DNA of 64,000 nucleotides from DASRAU01 sp035638075 (GCA_035638075.1 DASRAU010000016.1:62001-126000), one strand, 5' to 3'; shown: positions 34,655 to 43,297, numbered from the stretch's first letter. The notes: generated from the letters alone by a model not told the origin. Translations and numbers: made by a program.

Positions 34655-34675
34655 CGCGGCGACCAGGTCGCCGCG
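34655..34675 (+). repeat. Strong hairpin between tRNA-Val and thrS
   Basis: CGCGGCGACC, one A, then GGTCGCCGCG: a perfect inverted repeat forming at least an 8-bp stem with a 5-base loop. There is no T-tract behind it. It lies 45 bases before thrS and could be a processing site, an attenuator or an operator-like leader element. Confidence 0.5.
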
Positions 34676-34719
34676 CGTCATCCCCGAACGTCCGATTGAA
34701 CGAAAGGCAGCCGCATCAG

Positions 34720-36654
34720 ATGGATTCGATTCAGGTCACCTTCCCCGACGGCAGCGTCCGCGCCTTCCCGCGCGGCACCACGTTCGAGGACCTGGCGCGC
34801 GCCTTCGACCCGAAGGTGGCGAAGAAGATGATCGCCGCCACCGAGGACGGGACCGAGCGGGACGTCTACCTGCCGCTGCAGCGCGATGCGAAGGTCGAGT
34901 TCATCACCCCGGACTCCCCCGCCGCGCTGGAGATCTACCGGCACACCACCTCCCACCTGCTGGCGCACGCGGTGAAGGAGCTCTTCCCCGAGGTGAAGAT
35001 CGGCGTCGGCCCGGCGACCGAGGAGGGCTTCTTCTACGACTTCGAGCGCCCCGAGCCGTTCACGCCCGAGGACCTGGAGCGGATCGAAGCGCGCATGCGC
35101 GAGATCAAGGCGAGCAACTTCCCCATCCGGCGGATCGAGCAGCCGAAGGGGGAAGCGCTGAACTACTTCGAGGGGCTGGGCGACAACCTCAAGGTCGAGC
35201 TGGTGCGCGAGAAGGGGGGCGACGTCGTCTCCTGCTACCGGCAGGACTCCTTCATGGACTTCTGCACCGGGCCCCACGTCCCCTCCACCGGCCGGCTCGG
35301 CGCCTTCAAGCTGCTGTCGATCGCCGGCGCCTATTGGAAGGGTTCGGAGGAGAACCAGCAGCTGCAGCGCATCTACGGCACCGCCTTCGCCACCGACGAC
35401 CAGCTCCGGGCGCACCTGAAGATGCTCGAGGAGGCGAAGAAGCGGGACCACCGCAAGCTCGGTCCGGCCCTCGACCTGTTCAGCATCGAGGAGGCGGCGG
35501 GGCCGGGGCTCATCTACTGGCACGCGGCCGGCACCGTGGTGCGCCAGGTCCTCGAGGAGTACTGGAAGGAGCAGCACCGCAGGCACGGCTACCAGCTCGT
35601 GACCACGCCGCACATCGCCAAGGACGATCTGTGGCGGCGGTCCGGGCACCTCGACTACTACAAGGACAACATGTACACGTTCCCCATCGACGAGATGGGA
35701 TACGTGCTGAAGCCGATGAACTGCCCCGGGCACTCCCTCATCTTCAAGTCGCGCCTGCGCTCGTATCGCGAGCTGCCGATGCGTCTCGGGGAGCTGGGGA
35801 CGGTGTACCGCTACGAGCGCAGCGGCGTGCTGCACGGGATGATGCGGGTGCGCGGCTTCACCCAGGACGACGCCCACATCTACTGCACTCCCGACCAGGT
35901 CGAGGCGGAGATCCTCGGCGTCCTCGACCTCTGCCTCGAGTTCCTGAAGACCTTCGGCTACGAGAAGTTCGACGTTGACCTGTCGGTGTGGGATCCGTCG
36001 AAGCCGCAGAACTACGCCGGCGATGCGGCCGGGTGGGAGATGGGCGAGCGGGCCCTGCGCAAAGCGCTGGAAGCGCGGTCGCTCGCCTACACCCGCCGCG
36101 AGGGGGAGGCCGCCTTCTACGGCCCCAAGATCGACATCAAGATGTACGACGCCATCGGGCGCGGCTGGCAGGGGCCGACCGTGCAGTTCGATTTCAACCT
36201 GCCGAAGCGTCTCGACATCAACTACGTCGGCAAGGACTCCGCCCCGGCGCCCGTGATCATGGTGCACCGCGCCATCTACGGGTCGCTGGAGCGCTTCGTC
36301 GGTGGCCTCGTCGAGCACTACGCCGGGGCGTTTCCGCTGTGGCTGGCGCCGGTGCAGGCGACCGTCCTGCCCATCGCCGACCGGCACAACGAGTACGCCG
36401 CCCGGGTCCAGGAGACGCTTCAGGCAGCCGGACTGCGGGTCGAAAAGGACGCGCGGGACGAGAGGATCAATGCGAAGATCCGCGACGCGCAGCTGCGCAA
36501 GGTCCCCTACATGCTGGTGGCCGGGGATCGCGAGGTCCAGGCCGGGACCGTGGCGGTGCGAAGTCGCAAAGAGGGGGAAGTCGGCGCCAAGTCCATCGAC
36601 GAGGTGCGCGATCTCCTGACACGGATGCAGTCCGAGCGGGTTCTCGGGCCCTAG
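34720..36654 (+). CDS. thrS: Threonyl-tRNA synthetase
   Basis: A 644-residue class II synthetase of full length. It has an N-terminal TGS domain (1-62), the editing domain with HTTSHLLAHAVKELFP (residues 75-90; HxxxH site), the catalytic core with MNCPGHSLIFK, YRYERSGVLHGMMRVRGFTQ (motif 2) and the C-terminal anticodon-binding domain (from about 540, ATVLPIADRHNEYA). It charges tRNA-Thr. ATG 34720 is preferred to a TTG 24 bases upstream because GAAAGG precedes it and the TGS domain starts right after. It leads the operon thrS-infC-rpmI-rplT-pheS-pheT. Confidence 0.97.
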   Translation: MDSIQVTFPDGSVRAFPRGTTFEDLARAFDPKVAKKMIAATEDGTERDVYLPLQRDAKVEFITPDSPAALEIYRHTTSHLLAHAVKELFPEVKIGVGPATEEGFFYDFERPEPFTPEDLERIEARMREIKASNFPIRRIEQPKGEALNYFEGLGDNLKVELVREKGGDVVSCYRQDSFMDFCTGPHVPSTGRLGAFKLLSIAGAYWKGSEENQQLQRIYGTAFATDDQLRAHLKMLEEAKKRDHRKLGPALDLFSIEEAAGPGLIYWHAAGTVVRQVLEEYWKEQHRRHGYQLVTTPHIAKDDLWRRSGHLDYYKDNMYTFPIDEMGYVLKPMNCPGHSLIFKSRLRSYRELPMRLGELGTVYRYERSGVLHGMMRVRGFTQDDAHIYCTPDQVEAEILGVLDLCLEFLKTFGYEKFDVDLSVWDPSKPQNYAGDAAGWEMGERALRKALEARSLAYTRREGEAAFYGPKIDIKMYDAIGRGWQGPTVQFDFNLPKRLDINYVGKDSAPAPVIMVHRAIYGSLERFVGGLVEHYAGAFPLWLAPVQATVLPIADRHNEYAARVQETLQAAGLRVEKDARDERINAKIRDAQLRKVPYMLVAGDREVQAGTVAVRSRKEGEVGAKSIDEVRDLLTRMQSERVLGP

Positions 36655-36670
36655 GGTCCAGGGAGGAGTC

Positions 36671-37243
36671 ATCGAGAAGAAACTGAGAATCAACGAGAAG
36701 ATCCGCACGCGCGAAGTGCGGGTCATTGCCGACAGCGGCGAGCAGCTCGGGATCATGACGCCCGAGCAGGCGCTGCGCATGGCGATGGAAGCGGGGCTCG
36801 ACCTGGTCGAGGTCTCCCCCGACGCCAATCCACCGGTGTGCCGCATCCTCGACTACGGCAAGTATCGGTACCAGCTGAACAAGAAGGCGCAGGATGCGAA
36901 GAAGCGCCAGCGCATCATCCAGGTCAAGGAGGTGAAGTTCCGCCCCAAGACCGACGAGCACGATTACGAGTTCAAGCGCAACAACATGATTCGCTTCCTG
37001 ACCAAGGGGAAGAAGGTCAAGGCCACGGTGATCTTCCGCGGCCGCGAGAACATGCACCGGGACATCGGGCACAAGATCCTCAGGCGGCTGCGGCAGGAGG
37101 TCGAGGAGTTCGGCCTCGTCGAGTCCGAGCCGCGCCAGGAGGGCCCGTTCCTGTACATGATCCTCGCCCCCAAGAAATGGTCCGGGAGCGCGCCTCCGCC
37201 GGGCCCGCCGCCGGTGGCGGCGCCCGCGGCCCCGAAGCGTTAG
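36671..37243 (+). CDS. infC: Translation initiation factor IF-3, ATC start codon
   Basis: A 190-residue IF-3. The conserved N-terminus (KKLRINEKIRTREVRVIADS) is only complete when translation begins at ATC 36671, which follows GGAGGAG by 3-4 bases; the first standard start, GTG 36716, would delete 15 conserved residues. Rare ATT/ATC starts on infC are the known basis of IF-3 autoregulation: the factor rejects such codons, including its own. The N-domain carries AGLDLVEVSPDANPPVCRI, and the C-domain FRGRENMHRDIGHKIL. It prevents early joining of subunits and checks initiator tRNA. It lies 16 bases after thrS and 11 before rpmI. Confidence 0.95.
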   Translation: MEKKLRINEKIRTREVRVIADSGEQLGIMTPEQALRMAMEAGLDLVEVSPDANPPVCRILDYGKYRYQLNKKAQDAKKRQRIIQVKEVKFRPKTDEHDYEFKRNNMIRFLTKGKKVKATVIFRGRENMHRDIGHKILRRLRQEVEEFGLVESEPRQEGPFLYMILAPKKWSGSAPPPGPPPVAAPAAPKR

Positions 37244-37254
37244 GAGATCGTCCG

Positions 37255-37458
37255 ATGCCCAAGATGAAGACCAAGAGAGGAGCCGCGAAGCGTTTCCGCC
37301 TGTCGGCGCGCGGCAAGATCAAACGCAGCAAGGCGTACAAGCGCCACATCCTGACTTCCAAGAGCACCAAGCGGAAGCGCCAGCTGGACGTGGACGGTCT
37401 CGTGAGCACCGCCGACCACCGGCGGGTGAACGCGATGCTGCCCTACGGCCGTCCCTAG
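37255..37458 (+). CDS. rpmI: 50S ribosomal protein L35
   Basis: A 67-residue basic protein with the L35 signature MPKMKTKRGAAKRFRLS and KRHILTSKSTKRKRQLD, of normal length. It lies between infC and rplT in the standard infC-rpmI-rplT order, with AGGAG before the ATG. Structural part of the large subunit. Confidence 0.97.
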   Translation: MPKMKTKRGAAKRFRLSARGKIKRSKAYKRHILTSKSTKRKRQLDVDGLVSTADHRRVNAMLPYGRP

Positions 37459-37467
37459 GAGAACACC

Positions 37468-37830
37468 GTGCCGAGAGTCAAACGAGGAACCAAGAGGCGC
37501 CAGCGGCGCAAGAAGACACTCAAGCTCGCGAAGGGCTTCTACATCGGCAAGAGCAAGCTCTACCGCATCGCGCAGCAGGCGGTGGAGAAATCGCTCGGCT
37601 ACGCCTATCGCGACCGTCGCCAGCGCAAGCGCCAGTTCCGCACCCTGTGGACCATCCGCATCAACGCGGCGGCGCGGCTCAACGACCTGTCCTACAGCCG
37701 CTTCATGGAGGGGCTGAAGAAGGCCGGCGTCGACCTCGACCGCAAGATGCTCGCGGAGCTCGCGGTCGCCGACCCGGACGGCTTCTCGACCTTGGCGAAG
37801 ACGGCCCGCAGCGCGCTCGGCCGTACCTAG
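37468..37830 (+). CDS. rplT: 50S ribosomal protein L20
   Basis: A 120-residue protein with the L20 pattern MPRVKRGTKRRQRRKK, KGFYIGKSKLYR and RQRKRQFRTLWIxRINAA-like region near residue 50-65. It starts with GTG at 37468, preceded by TAGGAGA, 9 bases after rpmI. L20 is needed for early 50S assembly and, in Escherichia coli and Bacillus, represses this operon by binding its leader; no such leader structure could be confirmed here. Confidence 0.97.
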   Translation: MPRVKRGTKRRQRRKKTLKLAKGFYIGKSKLYRIAQQAVEKSLGYAYRDRRQRKRQFRTLWTIRINAAARLNDLSYSRFMEGLKKAGVDLDRKMLAELAVADPDGFSTLAKTARSALGRT

Positions 37831-37840
37831 GAGCGGGCGG

Positions 37841-38863
37841 ATGCAGGAGCGCGTCCGCGACCTGCGCCGCGACTTCGACGCTGCGCTTGCGGCCGCGCGG
37901 GACGCTTCGTCTCTCGCGGCGCTCCGGACGCGCTGGCTCGGACGCAAGGACGGTCTCCTGACCGCCCTCTTGCGCGACCTGCGGGACGTGGCTCCGGCCG
38001 AGCGCGCCGTCGCCGGCCGCGTCGTGAACGAACTCAAGCAGCACGTCGAGGGCTCGCTCGAAGCGGCGGCCGGGGCCCTGCTCCGTCCGGGCGCCGCGCC
38101 TTCCCTGCCGGCGCTCGAAGCGTCCCTCCCGGGCCGCAGGCGCCAGCCGGGGGCGCCGCATCCCCTGGCCCAGGTCCGCGCGCGCATCGAGGAGACCTTC
38201 CTCGAGATGGGCTTCGCCCTGGGCGAAGGGCCCGAGATCGAGACCGATCACTACAACTTCACGGCGCTCAACATCCCGCCGCACCATCCGGCGCGCGACG
38301 CGCAGGACACCTTCTACGTCGAAGGGGGCCTGCTCCTGCGCACCCACACCTCCCCCGTGCAGATCCGCACCATGGAGCGGCAGAAGCCGCCCATCAAGAT
38401 GGTGGCGATCGGCAAGGTGTTCCGCCGCGATCCGTTCGACGCCACGCACGCGCCGATGTTCCACCAGGTCGAGGGATTGGTCGTGGACGAAGGCATCGCC
38501 TTCAGCCACCTCAAGGGAACCCTCGAGCGCTTCTGCCGCAAGGTGCTGCGCGAGGACGTGCGGCTGCGGCTGCGGCCGTCGTACTTTCCCTTCGTCGAGC
38601 CGGGGGCCGAGTACGACGTCTCGTGCGTCTTCTGCGACCAGGGCGGCTGCGGCCGCTGCAAGGGCAGCGGCTGGATCGAGCTGGGCGGGACCGGCATGGT
38701 CCATCCCGCCGTGTTCGAAGGGGTGGGGATCGATCCGGAGCGCTACACCGGCTTCGCCTTCGGCCTCGGCATCGAGCGCATCGCGATGCTGACGCTCGGC
38801 ATCGACGACATCCGCCTGTTCTTCGAGAACGATCACCGCTTCCTCGGGCAGTTCCCGGGATGA
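37841..38863 (+). CDS. pheS: Phenylalanyl-tRNA synthetase, alpha subunit
   Basis: A 340-residue alpha subunit. The N-terminal coiled coil (1-85) binds tRNA-Phe. The class II core has EGPEIETDHYNFTALNIP (motif 1 region), LLRTHTSPVQIRTM, GKVFRRDPFDATHAPMFHQV (motif 2) and FGLGIERIAML (motif 3). A four-Cys patch, CVFCDQGGCGRCKGSGW near 258-274, is a normal element in many bacteria and may bind zinc. It pairs with pheT, 16 bases downstream, as an alpha2-beta2 enzyme. Start ATG 37841, 10 bases after rplT. Confidence 0.97.
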   Translation: MQERVRDLRRDFDAALAAARDASSLAALRTRWLGRKDGLLTALLRDLRDVAPAERAVAGRVVNELKQHVEGSLEAAAGALLRPGAAPSLPALEASLPGRRRQPGAPHPLAQVRARIEETFLEMGFALGEGPEIETDHYNFTALNIPPHHPARDAQDTFYVEGGLLLRTHTSPVQIRTMERQKPPIKMVAIGKVFRRDPFDATHAPMFHQVEGLVVDEGIAFSHLKGTLERFCRKVLREDVRLRLRPSYFPFVEPGAEYDVSCVFCDQGGCGRCKGSGWIELGGTGMVHPAVFEGVGIDPERYTGFAFGLGIERIAMLTLGIDDIRLFFENDHRFLGQFPG

Positions 38864-38879
38864 GAGCGCTGGTGCGGCG

Positions 38880-40940
38880 ATGAGATTCAGCCACGACTGG
38901 CTGCGCGACTACGTCGATCTCCCCGACGACCCCGACGGGATCGGGCGGCGGCTGACCTCCGTCGGGCTGCCGCTCGAGGCGATCGAAGGGGCGCCCGGCA
39001 CGCCGGGGGGCGTGGTGTACGACCTCGACGTCTTCTCCAACCGCCCCGATTGCATGAACCATCTCGGCGTGGCGCGCGAGCTGGCGGCGATCCACGGCGT
39101 GCCGCTGCGGCGGCCCGCGCCCGGGTTGAAGGCGGCAGGACCGAAGACCGCCGATCACCTCGCCATCGAGATCGCCGCCCCGGAGCTGTGCCGGAGGTAT
39201 GCGGCCCGCTGCGTGCTCGGGGTCAAGGTCGGTCCCTCCCCCGCCTGGCTCCGGGAGCGGCTGGAGCGGCTGGGACACCGGTCGATCAACAACGTCGTGG
39301 ACGCGACCAACTTCGTCCTCTGGGAGCAAGGCCAGCCGCTGCACCCCTTCGATCTCGACCGGGTGGCGGAGCATCGCATCATCGTCCGCCCCGCGCGCCA
39401 AGGTGAAGCGCTCGTCACCCTCGATGGCGTCGTCCGGAGGCTCTCTCCCGAGGTGCTGGTCATCGCCGACCCGCGTTCCGCCCTCGCCCTCGCCGGCATC
39501 ATGGGCGGGCAGTCCTCCGAGATCCGCGAGGGCACCACCAACGTCCTCCTGGAGAGCGCCTGGTTCGACCCGGTCACCGTGCGGCGCGGCGCCAAGGGCC
39601 TCGGCATGCACACCGACGCCTCGCACCGCTTCGAGCGGGGCGCCGACCCCGAGGCGATCCTGCCGGCGCTCGACCGGGCGGCGGCCCTCATCGCGGAGCT
39701 GGCGGGGGGCAAGGTCACCGACCCGCCCCTCGACGTGCGATCCGGATCCGAGGCGGCGCGCCGGGTGTCGCTGCGTCCGGCCCGGGCCGCGGCGCTGCTC
39801 GGTCACGATCCGGGTCGGGCGCGGATGCGCGAGATCCTCGAGCGGCTGGAGTTCCGGGTCGAGGCGGACACGTCCGAGTCGCTCGTCGCCGTCGTCCCGT
39901 CGTTCCGGCGCGACATCGAGCGCGAGGTCGATCTCATCGAGGAGGTGGCGCGCCACGCCGGCTACGACGCCATCCCGTCCCGCCTGCCGGCGGTCGAGAA
40001 CGCCGAGGGCGGCCGGCCGCGGCGCCTGCAGCGCCTCGACGCGGCGCGGCGGGCCCTCCTGCAGGACGGCTTCACCGAGGCGGTGAACTTCGACCTGGCG
40101 GAAGCCGAGGAGAGCCGCCTTTTCGAGCCGGAGGTGCGCCCGCTCGCCATCGAGAACCCGCTGCAGTCGCAGGCGGCGTCGCTCCGCACGACACTCCTGC
40201 CGGGACTCCTGCGCAACGTCGCCCACAACCTCAACCGCGGCCTGCAGGCGGTGCGTCTCTTCGAGGTCGGCTCGGTGTTTCACCCCGGTCCGAAGGGCCC
40301 GGTGGAACTCTCGCGCGCCGCCGCCGTCGTGGCGGGGCTTTCGCCCGCGTCGCACTGGAGCACCGGCCGGCACGAGGCGGACCTGTTCGACGCGCGGGGA
40401 GCGGCGGAGGCGCTGCTCTCCGCGATGGAAGGCTCCCGCGCCCGGTTGGCTTCGGATAGAATCGCGCCCGGTGCGGCGCTCGCCGGCCCCGCGATCGAAG
40501 CGGACGGGCGGGCGGGCGGCCGGGTCGGCGAGGTCGACCCCGCCATCCTGCGGCGGTTCGAAATCGATCGGCCGGTGTTCGCGTTCGAAATGGATCTCCA
40601 GGCGTGGCTCGATGCCCCCACGGCCTCCCGGACGTTCCGGCCGCTGCCGCGGGTGCCGTCGGTGCGCCGCGACCTGGCGCTCGTGGTGCCGGACCGGATG
40701 ACGATCGACCAGCTCGAAGCGGCGATGCGGCGGGCGAGCCCCCTGCCGGTCGCGGCCATCGAGGTGTTCGACCGGTATCGCGGCAAGGGGGTGCCGCCCG
40801 GCCACGCCAGCGTGGCGCTGCAGCTGGTTTTCCAGGCGGAGCGCACGCTCGAGGCGGAGGCGGTGCAGAAGGCGATCGACGCGATCATGGCGGAAGCGGA
40901 GCGGCAGGGGGCGCGCCTGCGCGGCACAGCACAAGAGTGA
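38880..40940 (+). CDS. pheT: Phenylalanyl-tRNA synthetase, beta subunit (lacks N-terminal OB domain)
   Basis: A 686-residue beta subunit, about 100 residues shorter than the Escherichia coli protein (795). The opening MRFSHDWLRDYVDLPDD runs directly via GLPLEAIEGAPG into YDLDVFSNRPDCMNHLGVAR near residue 45, so the EMAP-II-like OB-fold tRNA-binding insertion (about residues 40-150 in E. coli) is missing. The B3/B4 editing domain, B5 (from about 295), the class II-like core and the C-terminal anticodon-binding ferredoxin-like domain (from about 590, FRPLPRVPSVRRDLALVVPD) are present. Its stop overlaps an ATG of the next reading frame. Confidence 0.95.
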   Translation: MRFSHDWLRDYVDLPDDPDGIGRRLTSVGLPLEAIEGAPGTPGGVVYDLDVFSNRPDCMNHLGVARELAAIHGVPLRRPAPGLKAAGPKTADHLAIEIAAPELCRRYAARCVLGVKVGPSPAWLRERLERLGHRSINNVVDATNFVLWEQGQPLHPFDLDRVAEHRIIVRPARQGEALVTLDGVVRRLSPEVLVIADPRSALALAGIMGGQSSEIREGTTNVLLESAWFDPVTVRRGAKGLGMHTDASHRFERGADPEAILPALDRAAALIAELAGGKVTDPPLDVRSGSEAARRVSLRPARAAALLGHDPGRARMREILERLEFRVEADTSESLVAVVPSFRRDIEREVDLIEEVARHAGYDAIPSRLPAVENAEGGRPRRLQRLDAARRALLQDGFTEAVNFDLAEAEESRLFEPEVRPLAIENPLQSQAASLRTTLLPGLLRNVAHNLNRGLQAVRLFEVGSVFHPGPKGPVELSRAAAVVAGLSPASHWSTGRHEADLFDARGAAEALLSAMEGSRARLASDRIAPGAALAGPAIEADGRAGGRVGEVDPAILRRFEIDRPVFAFEMDLQAWLDAPTASRTFRPLPRVPSVRRDLALVVPDRMTIDQLEAAMRRASPLPVAAIEVFDRYRGKGVPPGHASVALQLVFQAERTLEAEAVQKAIDAIMAEAERQGARLRGTAQE

Positions 40941-40978
40941 TGAGCCGGACCCCGGCCGGGGTCCCCGAGGAGGGACGG

Positions 40979-41302
40979 ATGGAGGCGAAGAAGGTGGTGG
41001 TCGACCTGCAGCAGCTCGACCTGCTCGAGGAGCGGATCCAGCGCTCCGTCGAGATCCTGGCGAACCTGCGCCGGGAGCGGGACGCCGCCCGCACCGAGGC
41101 GAAGGAGCTGCGCGAGCGCTGCGATCGCCTGCAGGCGGAGCAGCGGCGGTTCGAGGAGGAGCGCGCCGGGAACCGCGGGCTGAGCGAGCAGCTCGACCTC
41201 CTGAAGGAGGAGCGCCAGGCGATCCGCGGCCGGGTCGGCCGCCTGCTCGAGATGATGGCGGAGTTGGAGGAGACGCACGCCGGGGCCCGCGCCGATCACT
41301 GA
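40979..41302 (+). CDS. ZapB-like coiled-coil protein
   Basis: A 107-residue protein that is almost entirely heptad-repeat coiled coil (LDLLEERIQRSVEILANLRR, then repeated E/R/L heptads to about residue 95). ATG 40979 is chosen because GAGGAGGG lies 4 bases upstream; an in-frame ATG at 40940 overlapping pheT would add 13 residues. The gene directly downstream is zapA. Size, fold and place fit a ZapB-type division factor that links ZapA to the Z-ring, but coiled coils carry little sequence signal, so the identification is by context. Confidence 0.65.
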   Translation: MEAKKVVVDLQQLDLLEERIQRSVEILANLRRERDAARTEAKELRERCDRLQAEQRRFEEERAGNRGLSEQLDLLKEERQAIRGRVGRLLEMMAELEETHAGARADH

Positions 41303-41327
41303 GGCGCGGGCGCGGCCGGAGGCCCCC

Positions 41328-41627
41328 ATGGAACGTCCATCGAGCCATCTCATCCAGGTCGAGATCTACGGGCAGTCGTACAACCTCCGCGGCGAGGGAG
41401 ACACCTCGTACCTGCAGGAGCTGGCCGGGTACGTGGACCGCCGCATGCGCGAGGTCTCCGAGGCGACGGCGACGGTGGACTCCCTCAAGGTCGCCATCCT
41501 CGCGGCGCTGAACATCGCGGACGAGGGGCGGCGCGAGCGCCCGGACGCGGCCTCCCGCCTGCCGGCCGCGAACGAGCGCATCGCCCGGATGATCGACCGC
41601 CTCGACCGCGGTCTCGCCGAGGCGTGA
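41328..41627 (+). CDS. zapA: Cell division protein ZapA
   Basis: A 99-residue ZapA. It has the N-terminal globular part IQVEIYGQSYNLRGEGDTSY, the motif LQELAGYVDRRMREVSEATA and VDSLKVAILAALNIADE, followed by a helical tail. ZapA binds FtsZ filaments and promotes bundling. It follows the ZapB-like gene by 25 bases and precedes rny. Confidence 0.92.
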   Translation: MERPSSHLIQVEIYGQSYNLRGEGDTSYLQELAGYVDRRMREVSEATATVDSLKVAILAALNIADEGRRERPDAASRLPAANERIARMIDRLDRGLAEA

Positions 41628-41677
41628 AGGGCGGAGTCCCTCCCCTTCCGGAGGTCCTCCGTCCCGCCGGCGTGCCG

Positions 41678-41699
41678 GCCGCTTCGCGCGCGAAGCGGC
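41678..41699 (+). repeat. Perfect 22-base palindrome between zapA and rny
   Basis: GCCGCTTCGCG followed by its exact reverse complement CGCGAAGCGGC, ending 10 bases before the rny ATG. It could form a hairpin that ends or processes the transcript. There is no T-tract. The region does not have the open-bubble form of 6S RNA. Confidence 0.5.
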
Positions 41700-41709
41700 G
41701 TGGAGAGAC

Positions 41710-43266
41710 ATGACTCCCGTTCTGATCGTGGTCGCGGCGCTGGCCGCCCTGTGCGGCGCGGCGGGCGGCCTGACACTGCGCTCCTGCCGCCGTGCGCTGG
41801 CCTCCGCGCAGGAGCGCGCCCGCTCCGCCGAGGCGGACGCCGAGACGCGCGCCCGCCTGCGCCTCAAGGAAGCCGACCTCGAGATCGAGGAGCGCCGCGC
41901 CGCCGCCGAGGCGGAGGTCGAGCGCAAGGGGCAGCGGCGCCGCGAGGAATTGCGCACCCAGGAGGAGCGGGTCCGCGACCAGGAGCGCAACCTCCAGCGC
42001 CGGCTGCAGTTGCTCGGACAGAAGGAGCGTGACGTCGAGCAGCGCGAGGGTGCGGTCAAGGATCGCGAGTCGGCCGCCGCCGAGAGAGAGCGCGAGGCCG
42101 CGTCCGCGCTGCAGCGCCAGCGCCAGGCCCTCGAGCGCATCGCCGGCCTGACGGCGGCCCAGGCGCGCCAGGAGCTGGTGCACCAGATCGAATCGGAGGC
42201 GCGGCAGGAGGCCGCCCTGTCGGTGCGCCGCATCGAGGAGGAGGCGCGCGACGGCGCCCTGGCCTCGGCGCGCCGCCTCACCGCCGAGGCGGTGCAGCGT
42301 CTCCCCACCGGAGCCATCGTGGACAACGTCGTCACCGTCGTCCAGCTCCCCAGCGAGGAGATGAAGGGACGCATCATCGGCCGCGAGGGCCGCAACATCC
42401 GCGCGCTGGAGATGGCGACCGGCGTCGATCTCATCGTGGACGAGACGCCGCAGGCGATCGTCCTGTCCTGCTACGACTCGTTCCGCCGCGCCGTGGCGCA
42501 GACGGCGCTCGACCGGCTGATCCAGGACGGCCGCATCCACCCCGCGCGCATCGAGGAAGTGGTGCTGAAGACGCGCTCCGATCTCGAGGAAGGGCTGGAG
42601 GCGGCCGGCGAGTCGGCCGCGTTCGACCTGGGCCTGACGGGGCTGCCTCCCCGCCTGACGCGCCTCCTGGGACGGCTGCGCTACCGGGTCGTGTCCGGCT
42701 ACAACCTCCTGGCTCACTCGACGACGGTCGCCCGGCTGGCGCAGCAGATGGCGACGCTCCTGGGAGCCCGGAGCGAAGTGGCGCTGCGCGCGGGGCTCCT
42801 GCACGAGATCGGCCACGCCGAGGAGGCGGCCGACGGCGGCCCGCACCCGTGGATCCTGAGCGCCGATCTCGCGGCGCGCTCCGGCGAGGACCCGCGAGTG
42901 GTGCAGGCGATCCGCTCCCTCGCCGCGTCCGAGGCCGCGCCTTCGGTCGAGGCGGTCCTCCTGCAGGTCGCGGAGCGGGCGGTCGTCGCGCGTCCCGGCG
43001 AGCGCGACGACAACCTCGACGTGTTCATCGAGCGCCTGCGCCGCATCGAGGAGATCGGCGCGTCGTTCAGCGGCGTGGCGCGCGTCTTCGCCATGCGCGC
43101 CGGCAAGGAGGTGCGGGTCATCGTCGAGCCCGGGAGCGTCAACGACACCGAGGTCGCGTGGCTCTCCAAGGACATCAGCCGGCGCATCGCCCAGGAGGTC
43201 CGGTTCCCCGGGACCGTGCGGGTGAGCGTCATCCGCGAGACGCGGGCCGTCGACTACGCCACGTGA
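41710..43266 (+). CDS. rny: Ribonuclease Y with altered HD motif
   Basis: A 518-residue RNase Y of normal length and domain order: N-terminal membrane helix (2-22), long coiled coil (25-185), KH domain (KGRIIGREGRNIRALEMATG near 219-238) and HD domain. The first ligand His (LLAHSTT, residue 336) is kept, but the HD pair is H365-E366 (GLLHEIGH) rather than HD. The usual HH pair is S403-L404. The later AD motif is A421-E422. Known Bacillus subtilis RNase Y needs its HD pair for cleavage. The protein could be a weak nuclease with Glu ligands or an inactive scaffold. It is followed by ymdB, the neighbour also seen in Bacillus. Confidence 0.92.
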   Translation: MTPVLIVVAALAALCGAAGGLTLRSCRRALASAQERARSAEADAETRARLRLKEADLEIEERRAAAEAEVERKGQRRREELRTQEERVRDQERNLQRRLQLLGQKERDVEQREGAVKDRESAAAEREREAASALQRQRQALERIAGLTAAQARQELVHQIESEARQEAALSVRRIEEEARDGALASARRLTAEAVQRLPTGAIVDNVVTVVQLPSEEMKGRIIGREGRNIRALEMATGVDLIVDETPQAIVLSCYDSFRRAVAQTALDRLIQDGRIHPARIEEVVLKTRSDLEEGLEAAGESAAFDLGLTGLPPRLTRLLGRLRYRVVSGYNLLAHSTTVARLAQQMATLLGARSEVALRAGLLHEIGHAEEAADGGPHPWILSADLAARSGEDPRVVQAIRSLAASEAAPSVEAVLLQVAERAVVARPGERDDNLDVFIERLRRIEEIGASFSGVARVFAMRAGKEVRVIVEPGSVNDTEVAWLSKDISRRIAQEVRFPGTVRVSVIRETRAVDYAT

Positions 43267-43297
43267 TGCGGCTCCCCCGTTGGCGTCCGGCGGCGCG

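Noticed and set aside
36716..37243. GTG 36716 as start of infC
   Set aside because: It would remove 15 conserved N-terminal residues; ATC 36671 has a perfectly placed GGAGG.
41628..41709. 6S RNA (ssrS), which often follows zapA
   Set aside because: The gap is only 82 bases and has a short perfect palindrome, not a long stem with a central bubble.
38511..42434. A minus-strand open frame of about 1,300 codons opposite pheT, zapA and rny
   Set aside because: Low-complexity Arg/Ala/Ser composition; the plus strand holds conserved housekeeping genes.
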